DNA of 64,000 nt from Mesorhizobium sp. (GCF_016793485.1 NZ_JAEULZ010000001.1:248001-312000); one strand, 5' to 3'. Counted from the stretch's first letter, positions 44,843 through 56,201 are shown. A program made the numbers and translations. Notes: generated by a model not told the origin, from the letters alone.

Positions 44843-46011
44843 CAGCTTTTCTCCAGTTCGGCGAGGATTTCGGCAGTGTGTTCGCCGAGGCGAGGCGAGG
44901 GCCGTTCATAGCTTAGCGGCGTGCCGCCCATCATCATCGGTGCGCGCACGGAGGGCAGCGTGTTGCCATTGCCGTCATCCAGGTCCATTCGCATTCCGCG
45001 CGCGACGACCTGCGGGTCCTCGAACATCTCGCCGATTGTGTTGATGGGGCTTGCCGGTACACCGGCAGCTTCGAGCTTATCGAGCAAAGCGTTCCGTTCG
45101 AACGCTGCAAGCGCATCGACGATTTTCTCGCGCAGGGCAACGCGATTGGCGACGCGTGCGGCGTTTGTCGCAAAGTCCGCGTCCTGCACCAGTGTGTCCA
45201 GTCCAACCACCTTGCAGAATTTCTGGAACTGGCCGTCATTGCCCACGGCCAGAATAAAATGCCCGTCGGACACCGGCAGCACTTCATACGGTGCGATGTT
45301 CGGATGGGCGTTGCCCATCTGGACCGGCGATTTGCCGGAGACGAGGAAATTCAGGTTCTGATTGGCGAGGACGGAGACCTGCGCATCGAACAGAGCCATG
45401 TCGATGTGCTGGCCTTCTCCTGTGGCTTCCGCATGGCGCAGGGCAGCCTGGATCGCGATGACCGAGTAGAGGCCGGTGAAGAGGTCGGTTACCGCGACAC
45501 CCACTTTCTGCGGTTCCCCACCGGCTGGTCCCGTGATCGACATCAGCCCGGACATGCCCTGTATGATGAAGTCATACCCCGCACGCGGCGCATACGGGCC
45601 GTCCTGCCCGAAGCCGGTGATCGAGCAGTAGACGAGCTTGGGGTTGATCGCCTTCAGGCTCTCGTAGTCGAGGCCGTATTTCTTCAGCCCGCCGACCTTG
45701 AAGTTCTCGATCAGCACGTCGGCCGTCGCCACCAGCTTCCTGATGGTCTCCGCGCCTTCCGGCGTCGCGAAATCGACCGCGATCGAACGCTTGCCGCGGT
45801 TGCAGGAGTGATAATAGGCAGCCGACAGGTTCTCGCCGTCATGGCCCGTGACGAAGGGCGGCCCCCATTTGCGCGTGTCGTCGCCGCCATCTGGGTTCTC
45901 GACCTTGATCACGTCGGCGCCCAGATCGGCCAGAAGCTGGCCGGCCCAAGGGCCCGCGAGGATGCGGGCAAGTTCGACGACGCGGATGCCCCGCAGGGGA
46001 GGCTGAGACAT
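44842..46011 (-). CDS. Class III (CaiB/BaiF family) acyl-CoA transferase
   Basis: 389 aa. Family signatures: VVELARILAGPWAGQLLADL at the N-terminus, GADVIKVENPDGGDD, VLIENFKVGGLKKYGLDYE, and TGFGQDGPYAPRAGYDFIIQ with the likely catalytic Asp147. AAGGA precedes the ATG. Enzymes of this family move CoA between carboxylic acids (formyl/oxalyl, carnitine, succinyl). It heads a two-gene operon with the ThDP enzyme, the arrangement known for oxalate degradation (frc-oxc), though sequence does not prove that substrate. Confidence 0.9.
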   Translation of the reverse strand: MSQPPLRGIRVVELARILAGPWAGQLLADLGADVIKVENPDGGDDTRKWGPPFVTGHDGENLSAAYYHSCNRGKRSIAVDFATPEGAETIRKLVATADVLIENFKVGGLKKYGLDYESLKAINPKLVYCSITGFGQDGPYAPRAGYDFIIQGMSGLMSITGPAGGEPQKVGVAVTDLFTGLYSVIAIQAALRHAEATGEGQHIDMALFDAQVSVLANQNLNFLVSGKSPVQMGNAHPNIAPYEVLPVSDGHFILAVGNDGQFQKFCKVVGLDTLVQDADFATNAARVANRVALREKIVDALAAFERNALLDKLEAAGVPASPINTIGEMFEDPQVVARGMRMDLDDGNGNTLPSVRAPMMMGGTPLSYERPSPRLGEHTAEILAELEKS

Positions 46012-46107
46012 GGTGCGGTCCTTATGGTCGGGAGCCGTTTATCAGGTCTGCGGGCGTCATGTAACCGCATAGCTGTGAGCCAGCGGGTCCATCGCCGGCG
46101 GCTTGCC

Positions 46108-47034
46108 CTAAAACTTCTTGGCCAGCCATTCCATGAAGTCGTCCATCACGCGATCCCGATTGATCTCGTTCAGGCTTTCATGCCGGGTTTCGGCGTAAAC
46201 CGTTGAAACCAGATTCGAAAAGCCCATCCGCCTCAGACGGTCTGCCAGTTCCGTCACGGCCTTGCCGCCGTCCGTCGCCGGGTCACCAGCGCCCCCGACG
46301 AGATTGATCGGCAGGTCGCGTGGGACATCCCCGAAATTGCGGTCATCGGCCCCACGGAACACAAATCCGAACAAATCCTGCCACAGCGAGACCGAGGCGT
46401 CCCAGCCGCAAAGCGGATCGTCGATATATTTGCGCACTTCCTCGGCATCACGCGACAGCCAGTCGAATGGCGTCGAATGTCCCGGCACCTGGTTGCCCCA
46501 TGCCTGGAAGGTGAGGCGAGGCAGCAGGCGCGACGGCACGTCGGAGCCAAGCCGGAATTTTTCCCATGCAAGAATCGCCTGCGCCACGCGGCCGAGCAGG
46601 CCGGCGGAAAAATTGGCGTTCCAGATCGCCGCCGCATCCACGCCATCGGGGTGGCGCAGCAGGTAGTTCGTCGCGATCAGCCCGCCCATCGAATGGCCGA
46701 AGACTATGACCGGCAAGTCGGGATGGTTTGTGTGGATCAGATCGTGGATCGCACGTACGTCCGCGATGACCTTGTCGCCAGCGTCGGGAGTGCCGAAGCG
46801 TCCCAGCGGCGCGTCCGGCGCAGTCGTCAATCCATGGCCCCGATGGTCGTGCGCGTAGGTGTGAAAGCCTTTTCCGGCAAGAAAGTCAGCAAATCGGCTG
46901 TATCGGGCCGCGTGTTCCGCAAGACCATGGTTGATCTGCACGACGCCGCGCGGGTCTCCCTCGGCCGTCCGCGTGCAGAGGTTGAGCAACGCGCCGGTCG
47001 GCGAGGCCACCTGCCTTTGCGCATCGAATCCCAT
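46108..47034 (-). CDS. Alpha/beta hydrolase, monoacylglycerol-lipase-like
   Basis: 308-aa serine hydrolase. ATG 47034 has GGAGAAGGG upstream. Early sequence [20 protein letters not shown] and [13 protein letters not shown] mark the lysophospholipase/monoacylglycerol lipase group; the nucleophile elbow is GHSMGG. A cap region sits after it, and the C-terminal catalytic His is in ETRHES. Cytoplasmic (no signal peptide). Divergent from the ABC exporter, with a 171-bp gap in between holding no other gene. Confidence 0.9.
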   Translation of the reverse strand: MGFDAQRQVASPTGALLNLCTRTAEGDPRGVVQINHGLAEHAARYSRFADFLAGKGFHTYAHDHRGHGLTTAPDAPLGRFGTPDAGDKVIADVRAIHDLIHTNHPDLPVIVFGHSMGGLIATNYLLRHPDGVDAAAIWNANFSAGLLGRVAQAILAWEKFRLGSDVPSRLLPRLTFQAWGNQVPGHSTPFDWLSRDAEEVRKYIDDPLCGWDASVSLWQDLFGFVFRGADDRNFGDVPRDLPINLVGGAGDPATDGGKAVTELADRLRRMGFSNLVSTVYAETRHESLNEINRDRVMDDFMEWLAKKF

Positions 47035-47205
47035 GAAACCCTTCTCCCGGCGTCCGACTTTTGCGCTAAAGACCATCCCGGGAAGCGGCAGTTGCTGTCA
47101 ACAGCGCGCCAGCTTCGCCTTGCGGCAGGCACTCCCGCGCCTATATACGGGCACACTTCTCTCCTGCGCCGCGACAAGGCGCCTCAACCTCGATCCCGGC
47201 CTTCG

Positions 47206-48128
<923 letters not shown>

Positions 48129-48132
<4 letters not shown>

Positions 48133-48890
48133 ATTTCCACGCGGTCAAGGCGATCTACAGGTTCGAAATGGCGCGTACGGGGCGCACGCTGCTGCAGAGC
48201 GTGGTTTCTCCCGTCGTATCCACCTCGCTCTATTTCGTCGTCTTCGGCGCAGCGATCGGCTCGCACATCACCGAGGTCGGCGGCGTCAGCTACGGCGCGT
48301 TCATCGTGCCCGGCCTCATCATGCTGTCGCTGTTGACGCAGAGCATCACCAACGCCGCTTTCGGCATCTATTTCCCGAAGTTCGTCGGCACCATCTACGA
48401 GCACCTGTCCGCGCCGGTTTCCTTCATCGAGATCGTGCTCGCCTATGTCGGCGCGGCGGCGACCAAGTCGATCATGATCGGCCTGATCATCCTCGCCACG
48501 GCGTTCCTGTTCGTGCCGATGCAGATCCAGCATCCGGTCTTCATGCTGCTGTTCCTCATCCTGACGGCCGTCACCTTCAGCCTCGTCGGCTTCATCATCG
48601 GCATATGGGCCGACAATTTCGAACGCCTTCAACTCATCCCGCTGCTTGTCGTCACGCCGCTCGCCTTCCTTGGCGGCAGTTTTTATTCCATCGATATGCT
48701 GCCGCCTGCCTGGCGCACGATCAGCCTTTTCAACCCGGTGCTCTATCTCGTCTCCGGTTTCCGCTGGAGCTTCTTCGGTGTCGGCGATGTCAGCGTCGGG
48801 GTCAGCCTCGGCATGACGCTGCTGTTCCTCGCCATATGCCTGATCTTCGTGTGGTGGATATTCAAGACCGGCTGGCGGCTCAGAAACTGA
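48129..48890 (+). CDS. ABC-2 type exporter permease
   Basis: 253-aa membrane protein with six hydrophobic segments typical of ABC-2 permeases ([60 protein letters not shown]). The last is the conserved ABC-2 motif before the final helices. The ATG overlaps the ATPase stop (ATGA). Exports an unknown compound; single copies suggest a homodimer with two ATPase subunits. Confidence 0.92.
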
Positions 48891-48904
48891 GGCTCGCGAT
48901 CGGT

Positions 48905-49717
48905 TCAGGCGGGAAATTGCGCCGTGATCGCGGCGGCGACGAGCGCTGGTTCTTCCCAATGCACGTTATGGCCAACGTCCTCGAGACGCACGACCGAAGT
49001 GTGCGGAAATGCACGCGCCAGCGCCTGCTGATGCTCATCCCCGAAAAGCGGATCGCGTCCACCGCCGATGATCAGCGGCGAAAATTCCCCCAGCTTTTCA
49101 GCCGAACCGGCGAGATCCGCTCGCTGGACGGTCTGCAGGATGGCCCGCCAGCGCGAGGCCGGCATATTCGAAGCTTCCTCCGCCATCCGGGCAAGAAAAG
49201 GCGAGGGGACGCTGTCGCTGCAATCATGCCATGTGTCGTAAAACGGGTCCTGCGGTGAAATCGGGTCGCTGAGTGATCGTACGCCGACGGCGATGGGGTG
49301 GTCGTCGGCGATATCCGCCTTCAGCGTGCCCGCCAGCAGGCACAACCCCCCAACCAGTTGCGGATGACGTGCGGCGGTTTCGATCGCAACCATAGCACCG
49401 AGCGAGTGGCCGATGAGGACCGGGCGTTCCAAGTCGAGCCCCCGTACCAGCGCCGCGATGTCATCGGCAAAATCGGCGAGGCCAAAGCGTTCGCTTGCCA
49501 CGACTGTGTCGCCATGACCGCGCAGGTCGGGGATGACGAGCCTGCGGCCTGCTAGATGCGGTGCGAGCAGCGAGAAGCTGCGGCTGGAATCCGTGAAGCC
49601 GTGGACCAGCACCAGCGCCGGTTCCGTCCCTTCGACATTGACATGGGCGACTTGCATCCCGCCGATGTCGATGAAGCGCTTGCGTGCCGTCCAGGCGTCC
49701 TGATCGGCGAGGCTCAC
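48905..49717 (-). CDS. Alpha/beta hydrolase co-transcribed with choline-binding protein
   Basis: 270-aa hydrolase with oxyanion motif VLVHGFTDSSRSF, nucleophile elbow GHSLGA and C-terminal catalytic region LEDVGHNVHWEEP. The closest fold group is the fluoroacetate/epoxide-hydrolase-like esterases. GTG start overlapping the choX stop by 4 bp (GTGA), so it is translationally coupled to the periplasmic receptor gene. A role in cleaving an imported choline ester is plausible but not shown by sequence. Convergent with the exporter permease, 14 bp away. Confidence 0.88.
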   Translation of the reverse strand: MSLADQDAWTARKRFIDIGGMQVAHVNVEGTEPALVLVHGFTDSSRSFSLLAPHLAGRRLVIPDLRGHGDTVVASERFGLADFADDIAALVRGLDLERPVLIGHSLGAMVAIETAARHPQLVGGLCLLAGTLKADIADDHPIAVGVRSLSDPISPQDPFYDTWHDCSDSVPSPFLARMAEEASNMPASRWRAILQTVQRADLAGSAEKLGEFSPLIIGGGRDPLFGDEHQQALARAFPHTSVVRLEDVGHNVHWEEPALVAAAITAQFPA

Positions 49718-50652
49718 AAGCCGAGCTTTTCCTTCACCGCCGCGAGGGCCGGCTTTCCGTCGAAGGTGGTGACGCCGGCCAGCCAGGCGTCCAGCCGTGC
49801 CGGATTTTCCTTGATGGCCTTAAGCCCGGCGTCGGTCGGGCTCATCCCGTCATTGATGAGATAACCCATGCCGACATTCTCGAAATCGATGTCGAAGGAG
49901 AGGTTCTTCAGCAGTTGTCCCACGTTGGGACACTCCTCCAGATAGCCCTTGCGAACCTGGGTGCTGACGGTGGCCGCGCCGAAATCCGGCCCGTAGAATT
50001 TGTCGCCGCCGGTCAGGTACTTGAAGTCGAACCGCGTGTTCATCGGGTGCGGCGCCCAGCCCTGGAAGACGATGAAGTTGTTCTTGCGCGTGTCTGCGTC
50101 GACCTGCGCCAGCATGCCGGTCTCGCTCGATTCGACGACCTCCCAGCCCTCCAGCCCGAAGGCGGGGTCGGCGATGGCGTCGAGCATGAGCTGGTTCGAG
50201 CCGGGCTCGATGCCGTACATCTTCTTGCCGAACTTGTCGGCGAACTTCTGCAGGTCCGCGAAGTCCTTCACGCCGGCCTCCCAGACATAGGTCGGTACGG
50301 CGAAGGTGTACTTCGCGCCTTCCAGATTGACCCGCACCGCCTCGACCGAACCGTCTTTCTTGTACGGCTCATAGTAAGTCACCATCGCCGGGTCCCAGTA
50401 ACCGAGGAACACGTCGAGATCCTTGTTCTTCAGGGCTTCGTAGATGACGTTGAGGCCGAGCAGCGTGCTCTGCGCGTCATAGCCGAGCGCGTCGTACAGC
50501 ACCTCCGCCACGCCGGTGGTGAAGGCGAGGTCGTTCCAGCCGGGCTCGGCCATCCGGACGACCTTGCACTGGTCTGGCTCCGCTGCTGCGGCCGGCAAAG
50601 CGATGCAAGCGAGGGCAAGCGAAGAAACGCCTGCGGCGAGAATTCCACGCAT
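49714..50652 (-). CDS. choX: Choline/betaine ABC transporter substrate-binding protein
   Basis: 312-aa periplasmic receptor of the OpuAC/ChoX family. The signal peptide ends PAAAA-EP. ChoX-type stretches: VRMAEPGWNDLAFTTGVAEV with the Trp of the choline box, FLGYWDPAMVTYYEP, GYGIEPGSN-type (here MYGIEPGSNQLML) and FQGWAPHPMNTRFDFKYL with further box aromatics. GGGAGA precedes the ATG. Unlike typical choXWV operons no permease or ATPase follows; a hydrolase does. Divergent from betI, with two operators between. Confidence 0.9.
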   Translation of the reverse strand: MRGILAAGVSSLALACIALPAAAAEPDQCKVVRMAEPGWNDLAFTTGVAEVLYDALGYDAQSTLLGLNVIYEALKNKDLDVFLGYWDPAMVTYYEPYKKDGSVEAVRVNLEGAKYTFAVPTYVWEAGVKDFADLQKFADKFGKKMYGIEPGSNQLMLDAIADPAFGLEGWEVVESSETGMLAQVDADTRKNNFIVFQGWAPHPMNTRFDFKYLTGGDKFYGPDFGAATVSTQVRKGYLEECPNVGQLLKNLSFDIDFENVGMGYLINDGMSPTDAGLKAIKENPARLDAWLAGVTTFDGKPALAAVKEKLGL

Positions 50653-50666
50653 GTCAGTCTCCCATT

Positions 50667-50682
50667 TTGTCCATTTGGACTA
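50667..50682. promoter_or_regulatory. BetI-type operator, site 1 (near choX)
   Basis: TTGTCCATTTGGACTA is a near palindrome (GTCCA/TGGAC) centred in the divergent choX-betI region, 15 bp before the choX start. It resembles the inverted repeat bound by BetI (GGTCC...GGACC type). Paired with a second site exactly 20 bp away. Confidence 0.65.
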
Positions 50683-50686
50683 TAAA

Positions 50687-50702
50687 TTGTCCCATGGGTC
50701 AA
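50687..50702. promoter_or_regulatory. BetI-type operator, site 2
   Basis: TTGTCCCATGGGTCAA, a near-perfect palindrome, begins 20 bp after site 1 (about two helical turns), so two repressor dimers could bind the same face of the DNA. It lies 50 bp before the betI start and would allow control of both genes. Confidence 0.65.
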
Positions 50703-50751
50703 TTCTTGATCTGGCAGGGCGACAATGTCAATGTCGGCGAGAGGATTCTCG

Positions 50752-51363
50752 ATGAAGCTGACACGCATCTCCGCAATCCGGCGCAAGGAACTGCGGCAGG
50801 CGGCTTTCGCCGTCCTGCAGAGCGAGGGCGTGGCCGGCGCGACGCTCGAAAAGGTCGCGGCCGCTGCCGGTGCCTCCAAGGGCATCGTGCTGCATTATTT
50901 CCGCAACAAGCAGGAACTGTTCGAGCACGCCATGCGCGAGGCGAATGCGGTGCTGCGCGATACCGTCATCGCGCGGCTGAAGCAGGCGAAGACGCCGATG
51001 CAGCGCATCGACGCCGTCATCGACGGCAATTTCGAGCCGCATCTCTTCCAGCCGTCTGTCTGCCACGCATGGCTGTCGCTCTGCGCGGAGGTACCACGCG
51101 ACAAGAAGCTGGAGCGCATCCAGACCGTCATCCACGCCCGTATGCGCTCCAACCTGATGTCGGGCCTGCGCGATCTCGCGCCGCTACAACAGGCCGAAGA
51201 GATCGCGTTGGTGGTGACGGCATTGATCGACGGGTTCTGGCTGAGGCTCGGCCTCGGCCCTGACAGCATCTCGCGCGAGCAGGCGATATCAGAGGTCAAG
51301 GCCGTCGTTACGGCGAAGCTGATGGCTGCGACACAGGCCTCGAAGGGCAGGCCCGGCCCTTAG
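50752..51363 (+). CDS. betI: TetR-family repressor BetI (choline-responsive)
   Basis: 203-aa regulator. ATG 50752 with GAGAGGA upstream, better than the open GTG/ATG codons nearby. The DNA-binding head has TRISAIRRKELRQAAFAVLQ, VAAAAGASKGIVLHYFRNKQ, the BetI-type recognition helix, and the body has WLSLCAEVPRDKKLERIQTV, also BetI-like. In rhizobia BetI represses choline uptake and oxidation genes and is released by choline. Divergent from choX. Confidence 0.9.
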   Translation: MKLTRISAIRRKELRQAAFAVLQSEGVAGATLEKVAAAAGASKGIVLHYFRNKQELFEHAMREANAVLRDTVIARLKQAKTPMQRIDAVIDGNFEPHLFQPSVCHAWLSLCAEVPRDKKLERIQTVIHARMRSNLMSGLRDLAPLQQAEEIALVVTALIDGFWLRLGLGPDSISREQAISEVKAVVTAKLMAATQASKGRPGP

Positions 51364-51390
51364 AACACAGCCGGCCCCGCGCCATTTCAT

Positions 51391-51831
51391 TCAGGCCCGC
51401 GTCACACGCATATGCGGATGCCCGTCGCTTGTCTTTGCCGTCGATACGCCGTCAGAGCCGATCGTCGCCGTGACGCGGCTGCGGAACGCTGAAAAGCTGT
51501 CGAAGCTTACGACGTCGACCGGCGTATCGAACTGCAGCGTGATCTCGTAGGAGCCGCCGCCATAGACTTCGCGCACGCCAAGCACGCGTCCGGCAAAAGG
51601 CATCTTGAGATAGGTTCCTGCAACCCGGTCGCCGACCTGTAACGGGACTTCCGGCAGGTTGGAAAGCCGCGCCGAAGCGGTGTTCCAGTCTCGATAACCG
51701 AGTTCCATGGCGACCTTTTCGAGCGCTGCGGAATGGCTGATGGCTGCATTTCGGGCGGCGTGATCGGCACGTATGGCCTGGGCGCGCTGTTTGGCTTGTT
51801 CCCGCGTCGCGGGCAGGGTTGGGGTATGCAT
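51391..51831 (-). CDS. Conserved hypothetical protein with glyoxalase-related N-terminal motif
   Basis: 146-aa soluble protein. The first half (AKQRAQAIRADHAARNAAIS, HSAALEKVAMELGYRDWNTA) matches the short helical segment often annotated as glyoxalase-related in rhizobial genomes. The second half is beta-rich (VPLQVGDRVAGTYLKMPFAG). No metal-binding set of a true glyoxalase is visible. GGAAG precedes the ATG. Function unknown; no operon partner. Confidence 0.75.
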   Translation of the reverse strand: MHTPTLPATREQAKQRAQAIRADHAARNAAISHSAALEKVAMELGYRDWNTASARLSNLPEVPLQVGDRVAGTYLKMPFAGRVLGVREVYGGGSYEITLQFDTPVDVVSFDSFSAFRSRVTATIGSDGVSTAKTSDGHPHMRVTRA

Positions 51832-52085
51832 GGCAAGCTTCCGTCATCCATGCGGTCGATGTAGCGGGCGCTCGCCTTGCCGCATGACCGCGATGATCGG
51901 GTCTTGCGAAGATTGGCCGGCGTTTGCCGGGAGGCTTCACCGTCGGACCATGTCCGGCGAGCGGCGGGCGCCTCAAGCCCGGCGCTCAGATAGGATGAAG
52001 GCACGGCGGCGTCAACCATTGCCGTTCTGCCCGCCATCGCCTAAATAGCGCGCAACTCTCCATCCAGATCAGGGATATCGCGCGC

Positions 52086-53735
<1,650 letters not shown>

Positions 53736-53815
53736 AATCCGGCGAGGGCGGTCCGCCCTTGGCGTACCACCCGATTCAGACCTGCGCGGGCTTCGAGCCG
53801 TCCCCGGCTGCGGTT

Positions 53816-54259
53816 CTATGACGTGTCGGGCCATGGTCGCCCTAGCGCCTCCGGCGAGAGGGCCATTTTCCTGCGCGCCGGCATCGCGAGCATCTGGACA
53901 AAATGGCCGGCCAGGCTGCTGATCCGGTCTCGGGCAAGCGGCTGCGGACTGCGGCGGATCAGGCCGGCCAGCAGGGTGGCCAGCGCGGTGAAGGATCGCA
54001 CGAGGCGGCTGGCGTCGTCGGCAATGTCGTGGGCATCGGGCAGGACGGCGAGGCTACTGTCGCCCCCTCTCTCCTCCGCAACGTCCATGACGAATTCCCT
54101 TGAGATCGACTCCACTGCGCGCAGGAGCCAGAGCACGACGACTCGGATCGTACGTGGTGCTGCGCCGGCACGGTCGGCAAGCGCGGCGAATGCGAACAGC
54201 AGGGCGACAATGCGCCTCAGCGCCGCGCTGTCTTTCTCTATTTCCGCATTCCAGTCCAT
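53816..54259 (-). CDS. Hypothetical protein, helical
   Basis: 147 aa from ATG 54259, which follows AAGGAGGCGGCG, a strong site; the frame is open 31 codons further without one. The sequence is alanine/leucine-rich and helical (LRRIVALLFAFAALADRAG, DASRLVRSFTALATLLAGLI), with no recognised family. The hydrophobic parts are amphipathic rather than clearly membrane-spanning. The opposite-strand frame at 53823-54380 is Ser/Arg-rich and has no ribosome site, so this strand is preferred. Convergent with ettA. Confidence 0.65.
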   Translation of the reverse strand: MDWNAEIEKDSAALRRIVALLFAFAALADRAGAAPRTIRVVVLWLLRAVESISREFVMDVAEERGGDSSLAVLPDAHDIADDASRLVRSFTALATLLAGLIRRSPQPLARDRISSLAGHFVQMLAMPARRKMALSPEALGRPWPDTS

Positions 54260-54398
54260 CGCCGCCTCCTTCAGACAGGCCGACGTCATTATCGGCCGGC
54301 CGCGAGTGGTGTGGATAAATTTAGGAAGAAAATTTTTGACATGTGCCGGCAAGGCGCGGCAGGTGAGGCACCAGAACTGACGCGATAGGGGAGGGAAG

Positions 54399-55034
54399 CT
54401 AAGGAGCCGAACTGGCCGGCGCGGGCGTTGGCCGGTCGTCGACGTAGAGGGCTGGCGTCATGGCAAAAATCATGACCGGACATCCACCAGCTCCGCCACC
54501 CACGATCTTAGGCTTCAGCTTGTCCATGTGTGTAGTAGAGACGCTGTACGTCCCTGGTTGTTTCCCAAAAGTCTTGTGGTTGGCGTTGAGCCAGGCTTGG
54601 AGGCTCGTGGCTCGGGTTACCACGACTCCAACTTCGCAAATGCGAAGATCAAATAGCAAACGGAAGTTATTCAGATCTCGGTCAAAAAATGGATCTTTGT
54701 TGTTCCATTCGAGTTCGAGAGCGATTTTGCCGTGAAAGCAATCGACGGCGTGGGTAGGGCTGTCACTTTTGACTTGGTCGACAACGATGGACGTTTCGAA
54801 CTTGTGTTCTACCCAACCCAAGCCATAGAATTTCGTATCTATAGATGCGGCAATAGCCGACTTGTTTCCTTTTCCTTTGGCAACGATATCGCTGTGCATA
54901 AGCCTGAATAATCCAAGCACATTAAGTATGTCCGACCATTCCTTCCTATGGACGTGTTGCAGAATGGTATATCCGTTCCGCCAATCGTAACATTCCCATC
55001 CATTGAGCAGACTTATTGCTGTGAGGCTGCTCAC
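54399..55034 (-). CDS. Type II restriction endonuclease, BglII/BstYI-like
   Basis: 211-aa predicted nuclease. Fold markers: GWECYDWRNGYTILQHVHR, then VDCFHGKIALELEWNNKD and PFFDRDLNNFRLLFDLRICE, characteristic of BglII-family enzymes. Likely metal ligands are D98, E107 and E109 (PD-(D/E)xK variant). BglII-family enzymes cut AGATCT or RGATCY; the target here is not determined. The GTG start at 55034 overlaps the methyltransferase stop (GTGA). The region 54440-54990 is visibly AT-richer than its surroundings, suggesting recent acquisition. Confidence 0.85.
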   Translation of the reverse strand: MSSLTAISLLNGWECYDWRNGYTILQHVHRKEWSDILNVLGLFRLMHSDIVAKGKGNKSAIAASIDTKFYGLGWVEHKFETSIVVDQVKSDSPTHAVDCFHGKIALELEWNNKDPFFDRDLNNFRLLFDLRICEVGVVVTRATSLQAWLNANHKTFGKQPGTYSVSTTHMDKLKPKIVGGGAGGCPVMIFAMTPALYVDDRPTPAPASSAP

Positions 55035-55675
55035 TCCGCAGCCTCTACGGCCGAGTTGTAGGCATACGTCTTCCACGTGGGCTTGTAGGTTTCGTCGGCC
55101 TGGTTGCCCCAATACGTCCAGCCCGGGCGTGTGCCGCGTGCGAAAAGCTCTAGATACGGTCCCTTGGAGCAGCTCTCGATCAGTTCATACTGCTCATCCG
55201 GCTTTCGCGAATGCTCGCGTTTGCGCGACGATATGTAGTTGACCTGGCTGCGTCCCGGCGCTTCCGTCCGCGCATTCTTTCCCCGCACGCCGAACAGCAG
55301 CAGTTCGGTGACGTTGCGAAAATAGAACCCGACGCCACGACCGTCCGAACCGCCGTCCTTGCGCACCTTGTGCCAAACGATGTTGGCCTTATATTCGAAG
55401 CCCCACGACTGCATAACGCGAAGCCCATCAGGCAACAGCGCGTTGGGCACCCACAGATAAAGGTGCGCCGGCTGCCTCGTCAGATCTGCAACCGGCAAGG
55501 CGCAAATGTCTTCAGTCGTCATCGTCTCGTAGCGAGAGAGACGGCGGTGTTCTGGTGCCACCTTTCCGGTACGGTTGACGAATCGCCAAGGTGGATCAGC
55601 AAGGACGGTATGAAATCGCTTGCCACCGATCCGTCTGGCCAAATCGATAGCGGCATCCATTGGCTCGGCGTTCAC
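55031..55675 (-). CDS. MT-A70-family DNA N6-adenine methyltransferase of the restriction-modification pair
   Basis: 214-aa methyltransferase. Catalytic motif DPPW at residues 27-30 (VLADPPWRF), the MT-A70 segment LYLWVPNALLPDGLRVMQSW, and SRKREHSRKPDEQYELIESC preceding PYLELFARGTRPGWTYWGN. It methylates adenine, here presumably protecting the recognition site of the adjoining nuclease. GTG start at 55675 with GGGGGAA upstream. It is first in the operon, as usual for modification-before-restriction order; the 4-bp overlap couples the two. Confidence 0.9.
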   Translation of the reverse strand: MNAEPMDAAIDLARRIGGKRFHTVLADPPWRFVNRTGKVAPEHRRLSRYETMTTEDICALPVADLTRQPAHLYLWVPNALLPDGLRVMQSWGFEYKANIVWHKVRKDGGSDGRGVGFYFRNVTELLLFGVRGKNARTEAPGRSQVNYISSRKREHSRKPDEQYELIESCSKGPYLELFARGTRPGWTYWGNQADETYKPTWKTYAYNSAVEAAE

Positions 55676-55784
55676 TCAAATTCCCCCTGTCAACAAAAAG
55701 AACAAAAACAGAACTAAATCTTGGTGTCAAGTTTGTCTGATTCGGGACAGGGTGTCTCTCGTCGTTTAAGTGGGGTCTTCCGGC

Positions 55785-56201
55785 CTACTGCACCCTGCAA
55801 CAGAACGGAAAGAACGGCCCGCTCAGTCCCGGCACGGCGGTCGGCGTGATCGTGAAGTCACGCACCGCGTCGCTGGGGTCGGTGCAGCCGCCCGGCGTCG
55901 AGGCGATGGAGCCCTTCACCGGATGGCTGGTCTCGAAGGTCCACGGATCGATCGATGAGAAGGTCACCGTTCCCGGCGTCGTCTGGATATCGTCACCGGA
56001 AAAGGCGTCGATGAAGTTGGCGTTCATCCCTTTGCCGGAACAGGTGAACTCCACCGCCCAGTTGGGCTCGAAGCCGGAACAGATCATCCTCTTGCCGGGA
56101 GGCACGAGTCCCTCGCAGGCAAACTCGTCTGCGAGGGCGGAATCTGAAACAGCAACGATCAGCGCAGTCGAAAGCAGCACCTGTCTACCAAAGTTGAGCA
56201 T
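55785..56201 (-). CDS. Small exported hypothetical protein
   Basis: 138 aa from ATG 56201, which follows GAGGAGAACCGCC; seven further upstream codons are open. Signal peptide ends SALADEFACEG. The mature protein has several cysteines (EFACEG, RMICSGF, EFTCSGKG, PGGCTD, FCCRVQ), and the sequence GFEPNWAVEF resembles periplasmic COG3650-like (META/heat-shock type) proteins. Function unknown. Its stop lies about 100 bp from the restriction-modification operon, on the same strand. Confidence 0.72.
   Translation of the reverse strand: MLNFGRQVLLSTALIVAVSDSALADEFACEGLVPPGKRMICSGFEPNWAVEFTCSGKGMNANFIDAFSGDDIQTTPGTVTFSSIDPWTFETSHPVKGSIASTPGGCTDPSDAVRDFTITPTAVPGLSGPFFPFCCRVQ

Noticed and set aside
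53736-53815. Short GGGCGG/CCGCCC inverted repeat after ettA
   Set aside because: Loop too short and no T-run; not a convincing terminator.
53823-54380. Plus-strand open frame of 185 codons opposite the hypothetical gene at 53816-54259
   Set aside because: Ser/Arg-rich, no ribosome site, whereas the minus strand has AAGGAGG before its ATG.
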